From: Burkholderia sp. Bp8963
Lineage (GTDB): Bacteria > Pseudomonadota > Gammaproteobacteria > Burkholderiales > Burkholderiaceae
Reading direction: 5' to 3'
NCBI RefSeq assembly: GCF_003854275.1
Contig: NZ_QTQP01000016.1
Location: 80,643 to 144,642 of the forward strand
Length of the DNA: 64,000 nt
Shown here: in pieces, positions 9,542 through 18,224 of the stretch
Numbering within the stretch: position 1 is the first letter of the stretch
How the letters are laid out: each line of letters begins with the position of its first letter
Notes under the pieces: generated by a model
Seen by the model: the letters and a program-made list of their open reading frames with translations, nothing else
The model's database searches: none
Told to the model about the DNA's origin: nothing
Position numbers and translations under genes: made by a program

Positions 9542-10558
9542 ATGCATCTCGCGATTACTACGTGGCTCACCGCGGCCGCGGTGGCGCTGGCCGCTGCCGT
9601 TGCCTCGACGACGATCCTGCGTGCGCTGCTCGCCACCGGGCTCGCGTGGCGGCTCGCGACCGATATTCCGAACGCCCGTTCGATGCATACGCGCCCGACG
9701 CCGCGCGTCGGTGGATGGGGCATCGTGCCCGTCTGCGTCGTCGCGATGCTGGCCCTTGCGCCGCAGATGTGGCTGATCGCCGTCGCGGCGGCCGGGCTCG
9801 CCGCGCTGTCGCAGATCGACGACCGGCGCGGCTTGCCGGCCCGGGTGCGATTTGCCGCACACCTGGCGGCAGTCGTCGCGCTGATCGTCCTTTATCCGGC
9901 CGCCGCTCCGTGGTGGCTCCTGGCAGGCGTCGGTTTCGTGATGGTCTGGCTGACCAATCTCTACAACTTCATGGACGGCGCGGACGGCCTCGCCGGCGGC
10001 ATGGCGCTGTTCGGCTTCGGCGCCTATGCGGTCGCCGCGCTCTCCGATGCGCATCCGTCCCCGGATCTGGTCGCCGGTGGCGCCGCGATCGCGGGCGCCG
10101 CGTTGGGCTTTCTGCTGCTGAATTTCCATCCGGCGAAGCTGTTTCTCGGCGATGCGGGCTCCATTCCGCTCGGATTCATGGCGGGGGCGCTCGGCTACTG
10201 GGGCTGGCGACACGGGGCCTGGCCGATCTGGTTTCCGGCGATGGTGTTCGCGCCCTTTATCGCTGACGCATCTGTAACACTCCTGAGACGTTTGTTACGC
10301 GGAGAAAAGTTCTGGCAAGCGCACCGGGAGCATTATTATCAAAGGATGGTGCGCTCCGGGATCGGTCATGCACGCACCGCCATTTATTGGTACCTCATCA
10401 TGCTCGCAGGCATAATCGTTGCTCTGTGGGCGTTGGGCCGTCAGCAACTGCAGCAGTGGTTGCTGTTTGTCGCTTGGTACGGCGTCCTGGCATGCATCGG
10501 ACTTGTGATCGACATGCACTGGCGCCGGATTCAGAAGGCCGCCGAAAACAATTCATGA
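9542..10558 (+). CDS. wbiH: undecaprenyl-phosphate sugar-1-phosphate transferase, WbiH-like
   Basis: A 338-residue polytopic membrane enzyme of the MraY/WecA superfamily that moves a sugar-1-phosphate from UDP-sugar to undecaprenyl phosphate, the first step of O-antigen assembly. Diagnostic segments are the Asp pair in IDDRRGLPAR, the NFMDGADGLAGG loop, and NFHPAKLFLGDAGS (the WecA-type His-containing substrate loop). About ten membrane segments are visible. It sits between WbiG-like and WbiI-like genes with small gaps. A second, distinct enzyme of this superfamily is encoded at 12548 on the other strand. Confidence 0.85.
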   Translation: MHLAITTWLTAAAVALAAAVASTTILRALLATGLAWRLATDIPNARSMHTRPTPRVGGWGIVPVCVVAMLALAPQMWLIAVAAAGLAALSQIDDRRGLPARVRFAAHLAAVVALIVLYPAAAPWWLLAGVGFVMVWLTNLYNFMDGADGLAGGMALFGFGAYAVAALSDAHPSPDLVAGGAAIAGAALGFLLLNFHPAKLFLGDAGSIPLGFMAGALGYWGWRHGAWPIWFPAMVFAPFIADASVTLLRRLLRGEKFWQAHREHYYQRMVRSGIGHARTAIYWYLIMLAGIIVALWALGRQQLQQWLLFVAWYGVLACIGLVIDMHWRRIQKAAENNS

Positions 10559-10570
10559 GGTCTCCCGCCG

Positions 10571-12451
10571 ATGTTGCGATCCAAAGCATCGTGGCTGTCA
10601 TTCAGTGCTTTCCTGTTCGACCTGCTGGCGGTTGTCGCGGCATGGCTGTTCGCTTATCTCGTCCGGTTCAACGGCAGCGTTCCACCTGATTTCCTGAGCG
10701 GTGCGTTGACCGCACTCGTCTGGGTATTGCCCGTCTACGGGCTGACATTCCACGTGTTCGGACTCTATCGCGGCCTGTGGGTGTTCGCGAGCCTGCCCGA
10801 CCTGATGCGCATCTCGAAGGCGGTCGTCGGCGGCGGTGTGATCGTGATGATCGGCGCCGTGATGTTCCAGCCGTCGCCGATCATTCCGCGTTCGGTGCTG
10901 CTGGTGTCACCGCTGATGCTGTTCCTGATCATGGGCGGTGCGCGCGCGTTGTACCGCGCGACGAAGGAGTTCTACCTGTACGGCGGGCTCGTCGGACAGG
11001 GCAAGCCGATACTCGTGCTCGGCGCCGGCACGGCCGGCGCGAGCCTCGCGCGCGAGCTGTCGCGCTCGGGTGAGTGGCGTCTCGTCGGCCTGCTCGACGA
11101 CGACGTGACCAAACAGGGGCGCGAGATCTATGGCTACAAGGTGCTCGGTTCGTTCAACGACCTGAAACACTGGACCGATGCGCTGAAGGTCGAATACGCG
11201 ATCATCGCGATTCCGTCGGCCACCGTCGAGACGCAGCGCCGGGTCGCGACGCTGTGCGTGCGGGCCGGCGTGAAGGCGATGGTGCTGCCGTCGCTGACGG
11301 CGCTGATGCCGGGGCAGGGTTTCCTGTCGCAGGTCCGGAACATCGACCTCGAGGATCTGCTCGGACGCGACGCGGTGACGATCGACACGCCGCACGTCGA
11401 AGCGCTGCTGCGCGGCCGTGTCGTGATGGTGACGGGCGCGGGCGGCTCGATCGGCTCCGAGCTGTGCCGGCAGATCCTGCGCTTCGTGCCCGCGCAGCTC
11501 GTCGCGTTCGACCTGTCCGAATATGCGATGTACCGGCTGACCGAAGAGTTGCGCGAGCGCTTCCCGGGCCAGCCCGTCGTGCCGATCATCGGCGACGCGA
11601 AGGATTCGCTGCTGCTCGATCAGGTGATGGCGCGCCACGCGCCGCACATCGTATTCCATGCGGCGGCGTACAAGCACGTGCCGCTGATGGAAGAGCTGAA
11701 TGCCTGGCAGGCGCTGCGCAACAACGTGCTCGGCACGTACCGGGTCGCCCGCGCGGCGATCCGTCACGACGTGCGCCACTTCGTGCTGATCTCGACCGAC
11801 AAGGCCGTCAACCCGACCAACGTGATGGGGGCGAGCAAGCGTCTCGCGGAGATGGCATGCCAGGCGCTGCAGCAGACGAGCGAGCGCACGCAGTTCGAGA
11901 CGGTGCGCTTCGGCAACGTGCTCGGCAGCGCGGGCAGCGTGATTCCGAAGTTTCAGCAGCAGATTGCGAAGGGCGGGCCGGTGACGGTCACGCACCCGGA
12001 GATCACGCGCTTCTTCATGACGATTCCCGAAGCGTCGCAACTTGTGCTGCAGGCATCGAGCATGGGGCGGGGCGGCGAGATCTTCATTCTCGAGATGGGC
12101 GAGCCGGTCAAGATCGTCGATCTCGCGCGCGACCTGATCCGCCTGTACGGTTTCTCCGAAGGGCAGATCCGCATCGAGTTCACCGGGCTGCGGCCGGGCG
12201 AGAAGCTCTACGAGGAGCTGCTGGCCGATGACGAAACGACGACGCGCACGCCGCATCCGAAGCTGCGGATCGCGCGGGCCCGTGAAGTGCCGGACAACCT
12301 GCTCGACGAACTGCTGCCGTGGCTGATGCAGCATCGCGTGCTCGGCGACGACGAAGTGCGGCGCGACCTGCGGCGCTGGGTGCCCGAGTACCAGTCGGCG
12401 ATCGCACCGGTGTTGCAGAGCGTGCCGAACCGCGCCGCGTCGAACGAGTGA
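10571..12451 (+). CDS. wbiI: membrane nucleotide-sugar 4,6-dehydratase, WbiI/WbpM/CapD-like
   Basis: A 626-residue protein with four N-terminal membrane segments (about residues 10-125), a first Rossmann domain with LVLGAGTAGASLA, and a catalytic SDR domain with VMVTGAGGSIGSE. The catalytic region reads NPTNVMGASKR: the usual Tyr of YxxxK is Met, as is normal for WbpM/FlaA1-type UDP-GlcNAc 4,6-dehydratases. It probably makes the 4-keto-6-deoxy intermediate that the WbiG-like enzyme then reduces or epimerises. It is the last gene of the operon, directly before a strong terminator. Confidence 0.85.
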   Translation: MLRSKASWLSFSAFLFDLLAVVAAWLFAYLVRFNGSVPPDFLSGALTALVWVLPVYGLTFHVFGLYRGLWVFASLPDLMRISKAVVGGGVIVMIGAVMFQPSPIIPRSVLLVSPLMLFLIMGGARALYRATKEFYLYGGLVGQGKPILVLGAGTAGASLARELSRSGEWRLVGLLDDDVTKQGREIYGYKVLGSFNDLKHWTDALKVEYAIIAIPSATVETQRRVATLCVRAGVKAMVLPSLTALMPGQGFLSQVRNIDLEDLLGRDAVTIDTPHVEALLRGRVVMVTGAGGSIGSELCRQILRFVPAQLVAFDLSEYAMYRLTEELRERFPGQPVVPIIGDAKDSLLLDQVMARHAPHIVFHAAAYKHVPLMEELNAWQALRNNVLGTYRVARAAIRHDVRHFVLISTDKAVNPTNVMGASKRLAEMACQALQQTSERTQFETVRFGNVLGSAGSVIPKFQQQIAKGGPVTVTHPEITRFFMTIPEASQLVLQASSMGRGGEIFILEMGEPVKIVDLARDLIRLYGFSEGQIRIEFTGLRPGEKLYEELLADDETTTRTPHPKLRIARAREVPDNLLDELLPWLMQHRVLGDDEVRRDLRRWVPEYQSAIAPVLQSVPNRAASNE

Positions 12452-12491
12452 AGTCCGCGGGCCCGCAGCGTCGCGGGCCGGGCCGGACCGG

Positions 12492-12525
12492 CAACAAAAA
12501 AGCGCCCGCGGGCGCTTTTTTGTTG
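12492..12525. terminator. perfect 34-bp bidirectional Rho-independent terminator
   Basis: A perfect palindrome: a stem with the G+C core AGCGCCCGCGGGCGCT flanked by an A-run on one side and a T-run on the other, with CAAC/GTTG ends. It gives a hairpin followed by a U-tract in either direction and lies between the convergent wbiI-like gene (ends 12451) and the minus-strand sugar transferase (ends 12548). It therefore stops both polysaccharide operons. Confidence 0.95.
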
Positions 12526-12547
12526 TGTCTCGAATGCCGGTGCCAGC

Positions 12548-13654
12548 TCAGTGAGTGCGCCGATGCTTGCGCACCACCATCCACCGCGGCGTCCTGAACC
12601 GCACGATGCTGAGATACAGCCACACATAGGTCAGCGCGAACAGCACGACGAACGCAAAAAGGTGCACCGTGTGCCGCCAGAACAGCGTCGCCGGAATCAC
12701 GGCAACGAGGCACAGCAGCCACAGATACGGCGACGTCAGCGAATTGCGCCGCGTCAGGTCGTGCGCGTGCTTCGTGCCGACGGCCCAGCGCATCAGGCGC
12801 TTGTAGACGAGCATGTGCAGGTGCACGCCGTCCGGAATGCCGGGCGACATCCCGCGAATGAACTTCTTCCGGTAGATCGAGAAGCAGGTCTCGAAGATCG
12901 GATACATGAACAGCAGCACCGGATACCACGCGGACACCTCGCGGTGCCGCATCACCAGCATGATCGCGAGTTCGGCGAGCATGAAACCGATGAAGTACGC
13001 GCCGCCGTCGCCGAGGAAGATCAGCCCGGCCGGGAAGTTCCACACGAAGAAGCCGATCACCGCGCCCATCATGATGAAGCACGCGGACAGGATCACGGGG
13101 TCGCCGACCTGGAACGCGACGTACGCGAGCGATGCAAACATCATGAAGCTGACCATCGACGCGAGCCCGTTGAAGCCGTCGATGATGTTGACCGCGTTCG
13201 CGAGCGCCGCGACCGCGAGCACGGTCACGCCGAACGAAATCGCGACGTAGCCGAGCAGGAAGTCGAGCGGCGGCACGCTGATGCGCGTCACGGCGATCTG
13301 CAACAGCCAGAACGCGAGCGCGGCCGCGGCCATCGTGCACAGCAGCCGCGCGCGCGGCGACACACGCTTGGTCAGGTCCTCGACGAGCCCGGACAGGAAC
13401 GCCGGCATCCCGCAGCCGACGAGGCCGAGCACGCTGCCGGCGATCGTCGGGTAGCGCTCCATCAGAATCAGCGCCGCGGCGACGACCCCGGCCAGGATCC
13501 CGACGCCCCCGACGCGCGGCACGGGCTGCACGTGGAATTTCTGCACGCCGGCCAGGTCGCTGTCGACCGAAAATCGCTCGTGCAGATGCGCGTAACGCAC
13601 GATGAACAGCGTGACGAGCAGGGACACGATGAAGCCGGACGCGAAGCTGAGCAT
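12548..13654 (-). CDS. second polyprenyl-phosphate sugar-1-phosphate transferase (WecA/MraY family)
   Basis: A 368-residue polytopic membrane protein. Family signatures are the Asp-containing loop followed by SPRARLL (EDLTKRVSPRARLL), NIIDGFNGLASM, and FLGDGGAYFIGF. It differs clearly from the WbiH-like protein in loop motifs, so it is not a recent duplicate. It is the last gene of a minus-strand operon (flippase, GT2, GT4, galE, this gene) and would start a second lipid-linked glycan, which fits the presence of a flippase and not an ABC exporter in this operon. Substrate unknown. Confidence 0.8.
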   Translation of the reverse strand: MLSFASGFIVSLLVTLFIVRYAHLHERFSVDSDLAGVQKFHVQPVPRVGGVGILAGVVAAALILMERYPTIAGSVLGLVGCGMPAFLSGLVEDLTKRVSPRARLLCTMAAAALAFWLLQIAVTRISVPPLDFLLGYVAISFGVTVLAVAALANAVNIIDGFNGLASMVSFMMFASLAYVAFQVGDPVILSACFIMMGAVIGFFVWNFPAGLIFLGDGGAYFIGFMLAELAIMLVMRHREVSAWYPVLLFMYPIFETCFSIYRKKFIRGMSPGIPDGVHLHMLVYKRLMRWAVGTKHAHDLTRRNSLTSPYLWLLCLVAVIPATLFWRHTVHLFAFVVLFALTYVWLYLSIVRFRTPRWMVVRKHRRTH

Positions 13655-13681
13655 GGGATCGCTCGGAAATGGGACAGCGGA

Positions 13682-14704
13682 TTATACAAAACCGCGCGGG
13701 TTGTTCTCCTGCCAGCGCCAGTGGTCCGCACACATTTCGTCGAGGCCGAATTTCGCGCGCCAGCCGATCACGTCGGCGGCCGCCTGCGGGTTCGCGTAGC
13801 ACTCGGCGACGTCGCCCGGGCGGCGCGCGACGAGTTCGTACGGCACCGGTCGGCCGGACGCCTTCTCGAACGCGCGCACCACTTCGAGCACGCTGTAGCC
13901 CTGGCCCGTCCCGAGGTTCACGACGAAGCTCGCGTCGCGCTTCACGAGCGCGTCGAGCGCGGCGATGTGCCCTTGCGCGAGATCGACGACGTGAATGTAG
14001 TCGCGCACGCCGGTGCCGTCCGGCGTCGGGTAGTCGGAGCCGAACACGCGCAGCTTCTCGAGCTTGCCGACCGCGACCTGCGCGACATACGGCATCAGGT
14101 TGTTCGGGATGCCGGCCGGATCCTCGCCGATCTGCCCGCTCGCATGCGCGCCGACCGGGTTGAAGTAGCGCAGCGTCGCGATCCGCCACGTCGGATCCGA
14201 CACTTCGAGATCGCGCAGGATCTGTTCGGCGATCAGCTTCGACTGGCCGTACGGGTTGGTCGCCGACAGCGGGAACGATTCGTCGATCGGCGAGCGTTCC
14301 GGCACGCCGTATACGGTCGCCGACGAGCTGAACACGAACTGCCGCACGTTACGCTCGCGCATCACCTTGAGCACCGTGAGCAGGCCGCCGATGTTGTTCT
14401 GGTAGTACTCGAGCGGCTTCGCGACCGATTCGCCGACCGCCTTGAGCGCCGCGAAATGGATCGTGCCGGTGATCGGGTGCGCGTCGAATACCTTCGCGAG
14501 CGCAGTTTCGTCGCATACGTCGACCTGATGGAACGCGGGCGTCTTGCCGGTGATCTGCTCGATGCGCCGGATCGATTCGGCCTTGCTGTTGACGAGATTG
14601 TCGACGATGACGACGTCATAGCCGTGATCGAGCAGCTCGACGGCGGTATGCGAGCCGATGTAGCCGGCGCCACCCGTCACGAGAATCGTTCCTTTCGCTG
14701 TCAT
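13682..14704 (-). CDS. galE: UDP-glucose 4-epimerase
   Basis: A 340-residue protein of normal GalE length. The N-terminal NAD site is VTGGAGYIGSH, the catalytic region has SSSATVYG and YGQSK, and the C-terminal part keeps the GTGQGYSVLEV segment typical of GalE. It converts UDP-Glc/UDP-Gal and possibly the N-acetyl forms. It lies 27 bases from the next gene and 13 bases after the GT4 gene, in the same minus-strand operon, where it would supply a galactose-type donor. Confidence 0.92.
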   Translation of the reverse strand: MTAKGTILVTGGAGYIGSHTAVELLDHGYDVVIVDNLVNSKAESIRRIEQITGKTPAFHQVDVCDETALAKVFDAHPITGTIHFAALKAVGESVAKPLEYYQNNIGGLLTVLKVMRERNVRQFVFSSSATVYGVPERSPIDESFPLSATNPYGQSKLIAEQILRDLEVSDPTWRIATLRYFNPVGAHASGQIGEDPAGIPNNLMPYVAQVAVGKLEKLRVFGSDYPTPDGTGVRDYIHVVDLAQGHIAALDALVKRDASFVVNLGTGQGYSVLEVVRAFEKASGRPVPYELVARRPGDVAECYANPQAAADVIGWRAKFGLDEMCADHWRWQENNPRGFV

Positions 14705-14717
14705 GCTTTCCGCTCCT

Positions 14718-15854
14718 TCAGAGATTGACGCCGGTCAAGGCGCGTATGGTGATTGTGTAGCGTTCGATGACTTTCTGTTCGTCGAATTCGGCGACCACCT
14801 TCTGCCGGCCGCGCGCGCCCATCGCCGCGCGTCCGGCGGCGCCGAGCTCGATCATCTGCGTGACGCGTGCGGCGAGGCTCGCGCTGTCGCGCACGGTGCA
14901 CAACAGGCCTGTCTCGCCGTCGGCGACGACGTCGCGGCAGCCCGGCACGTCGGTCGCGACGATCGGGCGGGCCATCGCGGATGCCTCCATCAGCGTGCGC
15001 GGCACGCCTTCGCGGTACGACGGCAGCACGACGCAGTCGGCCGCGGCGATGTGCGGCCGCACGTCGTGCGCTTCGCCGAGATACTCGATGACGCCTTCGC
15101 GCACCCATGCGTCGACGTCGGCGCGGCCGATCGCGCTCGGGTTGTCGACGCCGAGCGGGCCGAGCAGCTGGAAGCGCGCTTGCGGATGGCGCGCACGCAC
15201 CGCGCGGGCGGCCTCGACATACTCGCGCACGCCCTTGTCCCACAGCAGCCGGCCGATCAGGATGAAGACGGGCGCGTCGCCCGCGGGCAGCGGCACCGGC
15301 GCGAACTGCTCGAGGTCGACGCCTTCGCCGTGCAGCAGGCGCGCGCGGTCCGGATGCGCGAGCAGCCGTTCGTCGGAGAAGGTCGCGAGATCGTCGCGGT
15401 TCAGGAACCAGACTTCACGCGGGAAGCGGAACGCGAAGCGGTAGAGCCGCTTCGCGATGCTCGCCGCGCGACTCTTCTGGATGAACACGTAGCCGAGCCC
15501 GGTCGTCACCGCGATCGACGGCACGCGCGCGAGCCATGCGGCGACGGAGCCGTAGATGTTCGGCTTGATCGTGTAGTGGAACACGAGGTGCGGCTTGAGC
15601 GCGCGGTACTGGCGATACAGCGCGGCGAGCGTGCCGAGATCCTCGCGCGGGCTCGTGCCCTTCGACGCGACCGTGAGCGGCACGTAGCGGCAGCCCATCT
15701 GCTCGAGCAGCGGCACCGTGCGGTCGTGCGGCGCGGCGACGATCACCTCGGCGCCGCGTGCGACGAGCATGCGGATCAGCCCGTGGCGATACGTATGGAT
15801 CGCCCAGGCCGTGTTGCAGACGAGCACGATGCGCAGCGGGGAGGTGACGGTCAT
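14718..15854 (-). CDS. GT4 family glycosyltransferase
   Basis: A 378-residue GT-B fold enzyme. The N-terminal domain has a GxxxK-type region ending in VASKGTSP; the donor-binding domain has GRLLWDKGVREY, VLPSYREGVPRTLMEASAMARP and VATDVPGCRD, the EX7E segment of GT4 enzymes. It resembles GalNAc/Fuc2NAc-type transferases that act on lipid-linked HexNAc. The ATG at 15854 is preceded by an uninterrupted pyrimidine/A-T tract and no purine-rich ribosome site, which is unusual here. The fragment upstream that stays open in this frame is not coding. Confidence 0.85.
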   Translation of the reverse strand: MTVTSPLRIVLVCNTAWAIHTYRHGLIRMLVARGAEVIVAAPHDRTVPLLEQMGCRYVPLTVASKGTSPREDLGTLAALYRQYRALKPHLVFHYTIKPNIYGSVAAWLARVPSIAVTTGLGYVFIQKSRAASIAKRLYRFAFRFPREVWFLNRDDLATFSDERLLAHPDRARLLHGEGVDLEQFAPVPLPAGDAPVFILIGRLLWDKGVREYVEAARAVRARHPQARFQLLGPLGVDNPSAIGRADVDAWVREGVIEYLGEAHDVRPHIAAADCVVLPSYREGVPRTLMEASAMARPIVATDVPGCRDVVADGETGLLCTVRDSASLAARVTQMIELGAAGRAAMGARGRQKVVAEFDEQKVIERYTITIRALTGVNL

Positions 15855-15895
15855 GAAAAAAAGAAAAAATAATGCGTCGAAAATGCCGAAAAGCG

Positions 15896-16732
15896 TCAAG
15901 CGGAGGGGCGCGCAGCGAACAACGTCTGCTTGATCCGCTGCAATGTCCGGTACGGCGTCACGAAATGCAGCAGGTTCTTCGCGAGGCCTGCCCAGTCGTA
16001 TGGATTCAGCGCGTTGAAATGGCGCAGCAGCAGTGCGAGCGTCGACATCAGTTGCCGGCGACGTTTGGTCGCGCTGATCCCGCCTTCGTTGAGTTCGTAG
16101 TAGAGGCCGAGCTCGGGCAAATTCGCGCAATCGTAACGTTGCATTAAGCGCAAAAAAAGATCGAGATCCTCGGCGGCGCGATATTTCGCACGGTAATTGC
16201 CGACTTCGCGCACGGCGTCGATACGGAGCATGACAGAAGGATGCACGAGCGGCGAGCGCAGAAAGCGCGTGCGGCGCAGCGCGCGTGGATCGGCGGGGGG
16301 CGTCAGCATGAAGCGCGGCTCGCCCGCGCGCGACACGACCTGCGTCCACATGCCGACGCAGGCGACGCGCGGATGCGCATCGAGATACGCGCGCTGCTTC
16401 GCGAGCCGCTGCGGCGCGGCGAGATCGCCGGCGTCGATGCGGGCCGCGTAGCGGAAGCCGCGTGCGGCGAGCGCGTCGATGCCGGCCTCGAGCGCGCGCT
16501 CGATCCCGCCGTTCTGCGGCATGCGCAGCACCTCGACCGCGAGGCCCGGCAGGTCCGGCACCGCGATGGGCGGCGTGCTGCCGTCGTCGACGACCAGTAC
16601 GTGCACGGGCGCATCCTCGCGAAACGACGCGAGGGACCGGATGACGTCGTCGTTGCCGTTGTACGCCGGCATCAGGACGGCCACGTCGTCGAGCGGGCCG
16701 GCATTGCGCGATGCGGAAATTGGGGACGTCAT
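15896..16732 (-). CDS. GT2 family glycosyltransferase
   Basis: A 278-residue GT2 enzyme. It opens with VAVLMPAYNG and has VLVVDDGSTPP, the DxD-type region RIDAGDLA and the acceptor motif AAEDLDLFLR. Its ATG overlaps the stop of the flippase gene (ATGA), so the two are translationally coupled. Forty-one bases of A/T-rich DNA separate it from the GT4 gene. Predicted to add a sugar to the lipid-linked unit exported by the flippase next to it. Confidence 0.85.
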   Translation of the reverse strand: MTSPISASRNAGPLDDVAVLMPAYNGNDDVIRSLASFREDAPVHVLVVDDGSTPPIAVPDLPGLAVEVLRMPQNGGIERALEAGIDALAARGFRYAARIDAGDLAAPQRLAKQRAYLDAHPRVACVGMWTQVVSRAGEPRFMLTPPADPRALRRTRFLRSPLVHPSVMLRIDAVREVGNYRAKYRAAEDLDLFLRLMQRYDCANLPELGLYYELNEGGISATKRRRQLMSTLALLLRHFNALNPYDWAGLAKNLLHFVTPYRTLQRIKQTLFAARPSA

Positions 16733-17985
16733 GGGCGCAGCTTGAAACGGATGTAATAAAAGTTGACGGCGGCGGCGGCCAGGTAGCCGCCCGCGAGCCC
16801 GACGAGCGCGCCGTACAGGCCGAGGCGCGGGATCGCGAGCAGGTTGACGACTGCGGCGATCGCGAGCGCGAGCACCCATTTCGTCAACAACACGAATTTT
16901 GCTTGATATTTGAGAACGATAAGATTGCCTATCGCCTCGATGCCGGCCGGCACGGACAGCCAGACGGCCCAGCGGAAGATGTCGACCGACGCTTCGTAAC
17001 CGGGCCCGAACACCTTGCCGATGACGAGCGGCGCGGCGGCATCGAGCACGATTGCGCCGGCGGTCATCAGCGCGGCCGTCATCGCGATCAGCCGGACGAT
17101 GTTGCGGCGCAGTTGCGCGATGTCCTGCACGCGGTAGACGAATGCGGGCGCGATCGTCTGCGCGAGCATCAGCGCGAGCGTGATCCAGTTCTCGTTCAGC
17201 TGCTGCGCGGCCGAGTAGCGGCCGAGATCGGCGAACGACACGTGGCGCTCGAGCATCAGGCGGTCGAGCTTGAGGAACAGGTACATGCAGATGAGGCCGA
17301 GCCAGAATACCGTGCCGGCCGTCGCGAAATGCCTGAACAGCGGCCGGTCGAGGGTCCAGCCGAGCGTGCCGCCGTTGCGCTGCCGGTAATACAGCAGCAG
17401 GACGATGCCGATCGCGGCGGCTTCGAGTGCCCACAGCCACGAGAAGCGCGCGGGGCCGGCGGCGGCGCGCACCAGCAGCCACACGAGCACGGCCTTGACG
17501 AGCGCGGCGGCCATGCTGGTAACAAGCTGCGGCTTGCTGTAGGTCTGGCTTTGCAGCCACGCGTTGACGACGCCGACGAACGGTTCGCGGAAGATCATCG
17601 TCACCGCGAGGCCCGCGAGCATCGCGCCGACGAGCGGATCGAACGCGCCCGCGGCGATCGCGATCCAGGTCGCGGCGAGCGCGGCGGCCGACACGGCGAT
17701 GCGCAGCGCGAACGCGCTGCCGAGCACCGCGCCGAGCTGGCCGGCCGGCCGCTGCACGATGGTCGGAACGAGGATTTCCGCGCCGCACACCCAGGTGAGC
17801 GGCGCCAGCACGAGGAGCAGCGTATTCGCATACTGCCATTTGCCGAACACGTCCGGCCCGAAATATCGGGCCAGAAAGCCGCTGATCGCGATCGCGACGC
17901 CGATCTGCGTGAGCCGTTCGAGTCCGAGCCAGACGAGGTTCGCGACGGCTTTCGCGACATCCGGGTTCGCGAAGCGCTTCAGCAT
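16729..17985 (-). CDS. polysaccharide flippase (Wzx/RfbX-type, MOP superfamily)
   Basis: A 418-residue very hydrophobic protein with about 12-14 membrane segments, opening with a cytoplasmic helix and a LVWLGLERLTQIGVAIAI first segment, as in the polysaccharide_synt family. It is predicted to flip a lipid-linked oligosaccharide to the periplasm. It is the first gene of the minus-strand operon and has a good promoter 80 bases upstream. Its presence beside a second priming transferase suggests a Wzy-type or single-unit glycan independent of the ABC-exported O-antigen. Confidence 0.85.
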   Translation of the reverse strand: MLKRFANPDVAKAVANLVWLGLERLTQIGVAIAISGFLARYFGPDVFGKWQYANTLLLVLAPLTWVCGAEILVPTIVQRPAGQLGAVLGSAFALRIAVSAAALAATWIAIAAGAFDPLVGAMLAGLAVTMIFREPFVGVVNAWLQSQTYSKPQLVTSMAAALVKAVLVWLLVRAAAGPARFSWLWALEAAAIGIVLLLYYRQRNGGTLGWTLDRPLFRHFATAGTVFWLGLICMYLFLKLDRLMLERHVSFADLGRYSAAQQLNENWITLALMLAQTIAPAFVYRVQDIAQLRRNIVRLIAMTAALMTAGAIVLDAAAPLVIGKVFGPGYEASVDIFRWAVWLSVPAGIEAIGNLIVLKYQAKFVLLTKWVLALAIAAVVNLLAIPRLGLYGALVGLAGGYLAAAAVNFYYIRFKLRP

Positions 17986-18066
17986 GGCGTGACGCGGCGA
18001 TGCCCGCCCGTAACGGCCAAAATGGCGCCGGAAGGCGCCAGCTTAGAGGCGGCGGGACGGCTAGGC

Positions 18067-18095
18067 ATTAAAATGGACGGCATCCGCGTAATCAA
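18067..18095 (-). promoter_or_regulatory. sigma-70-type promoter for the flippase operon
   Basis: On the minus strand: TTGATT, 17 bases, TTTAAT. The -35 box matches four of six and the -10 box five of six consensus bases. Transcription would start near 18060, about 75 bases before the flippase ATG. The rest of the 17986-18224 gap holds no gene; it is the divergent control region shared with manB. Confidence 0.55.
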
Positions 18096-18224
18096 AACCA
18101 GCGATTATAAGTTGGATCGGGTTCACGCCAGCCATCCCGATCAACCCCGCGGCGCCGGGCGTCAGGCCGGGCACCGGCAACGAGGCGGCCAGAATTTTCC
18201 ATGCACGCAACCGAGAGTGAATCG

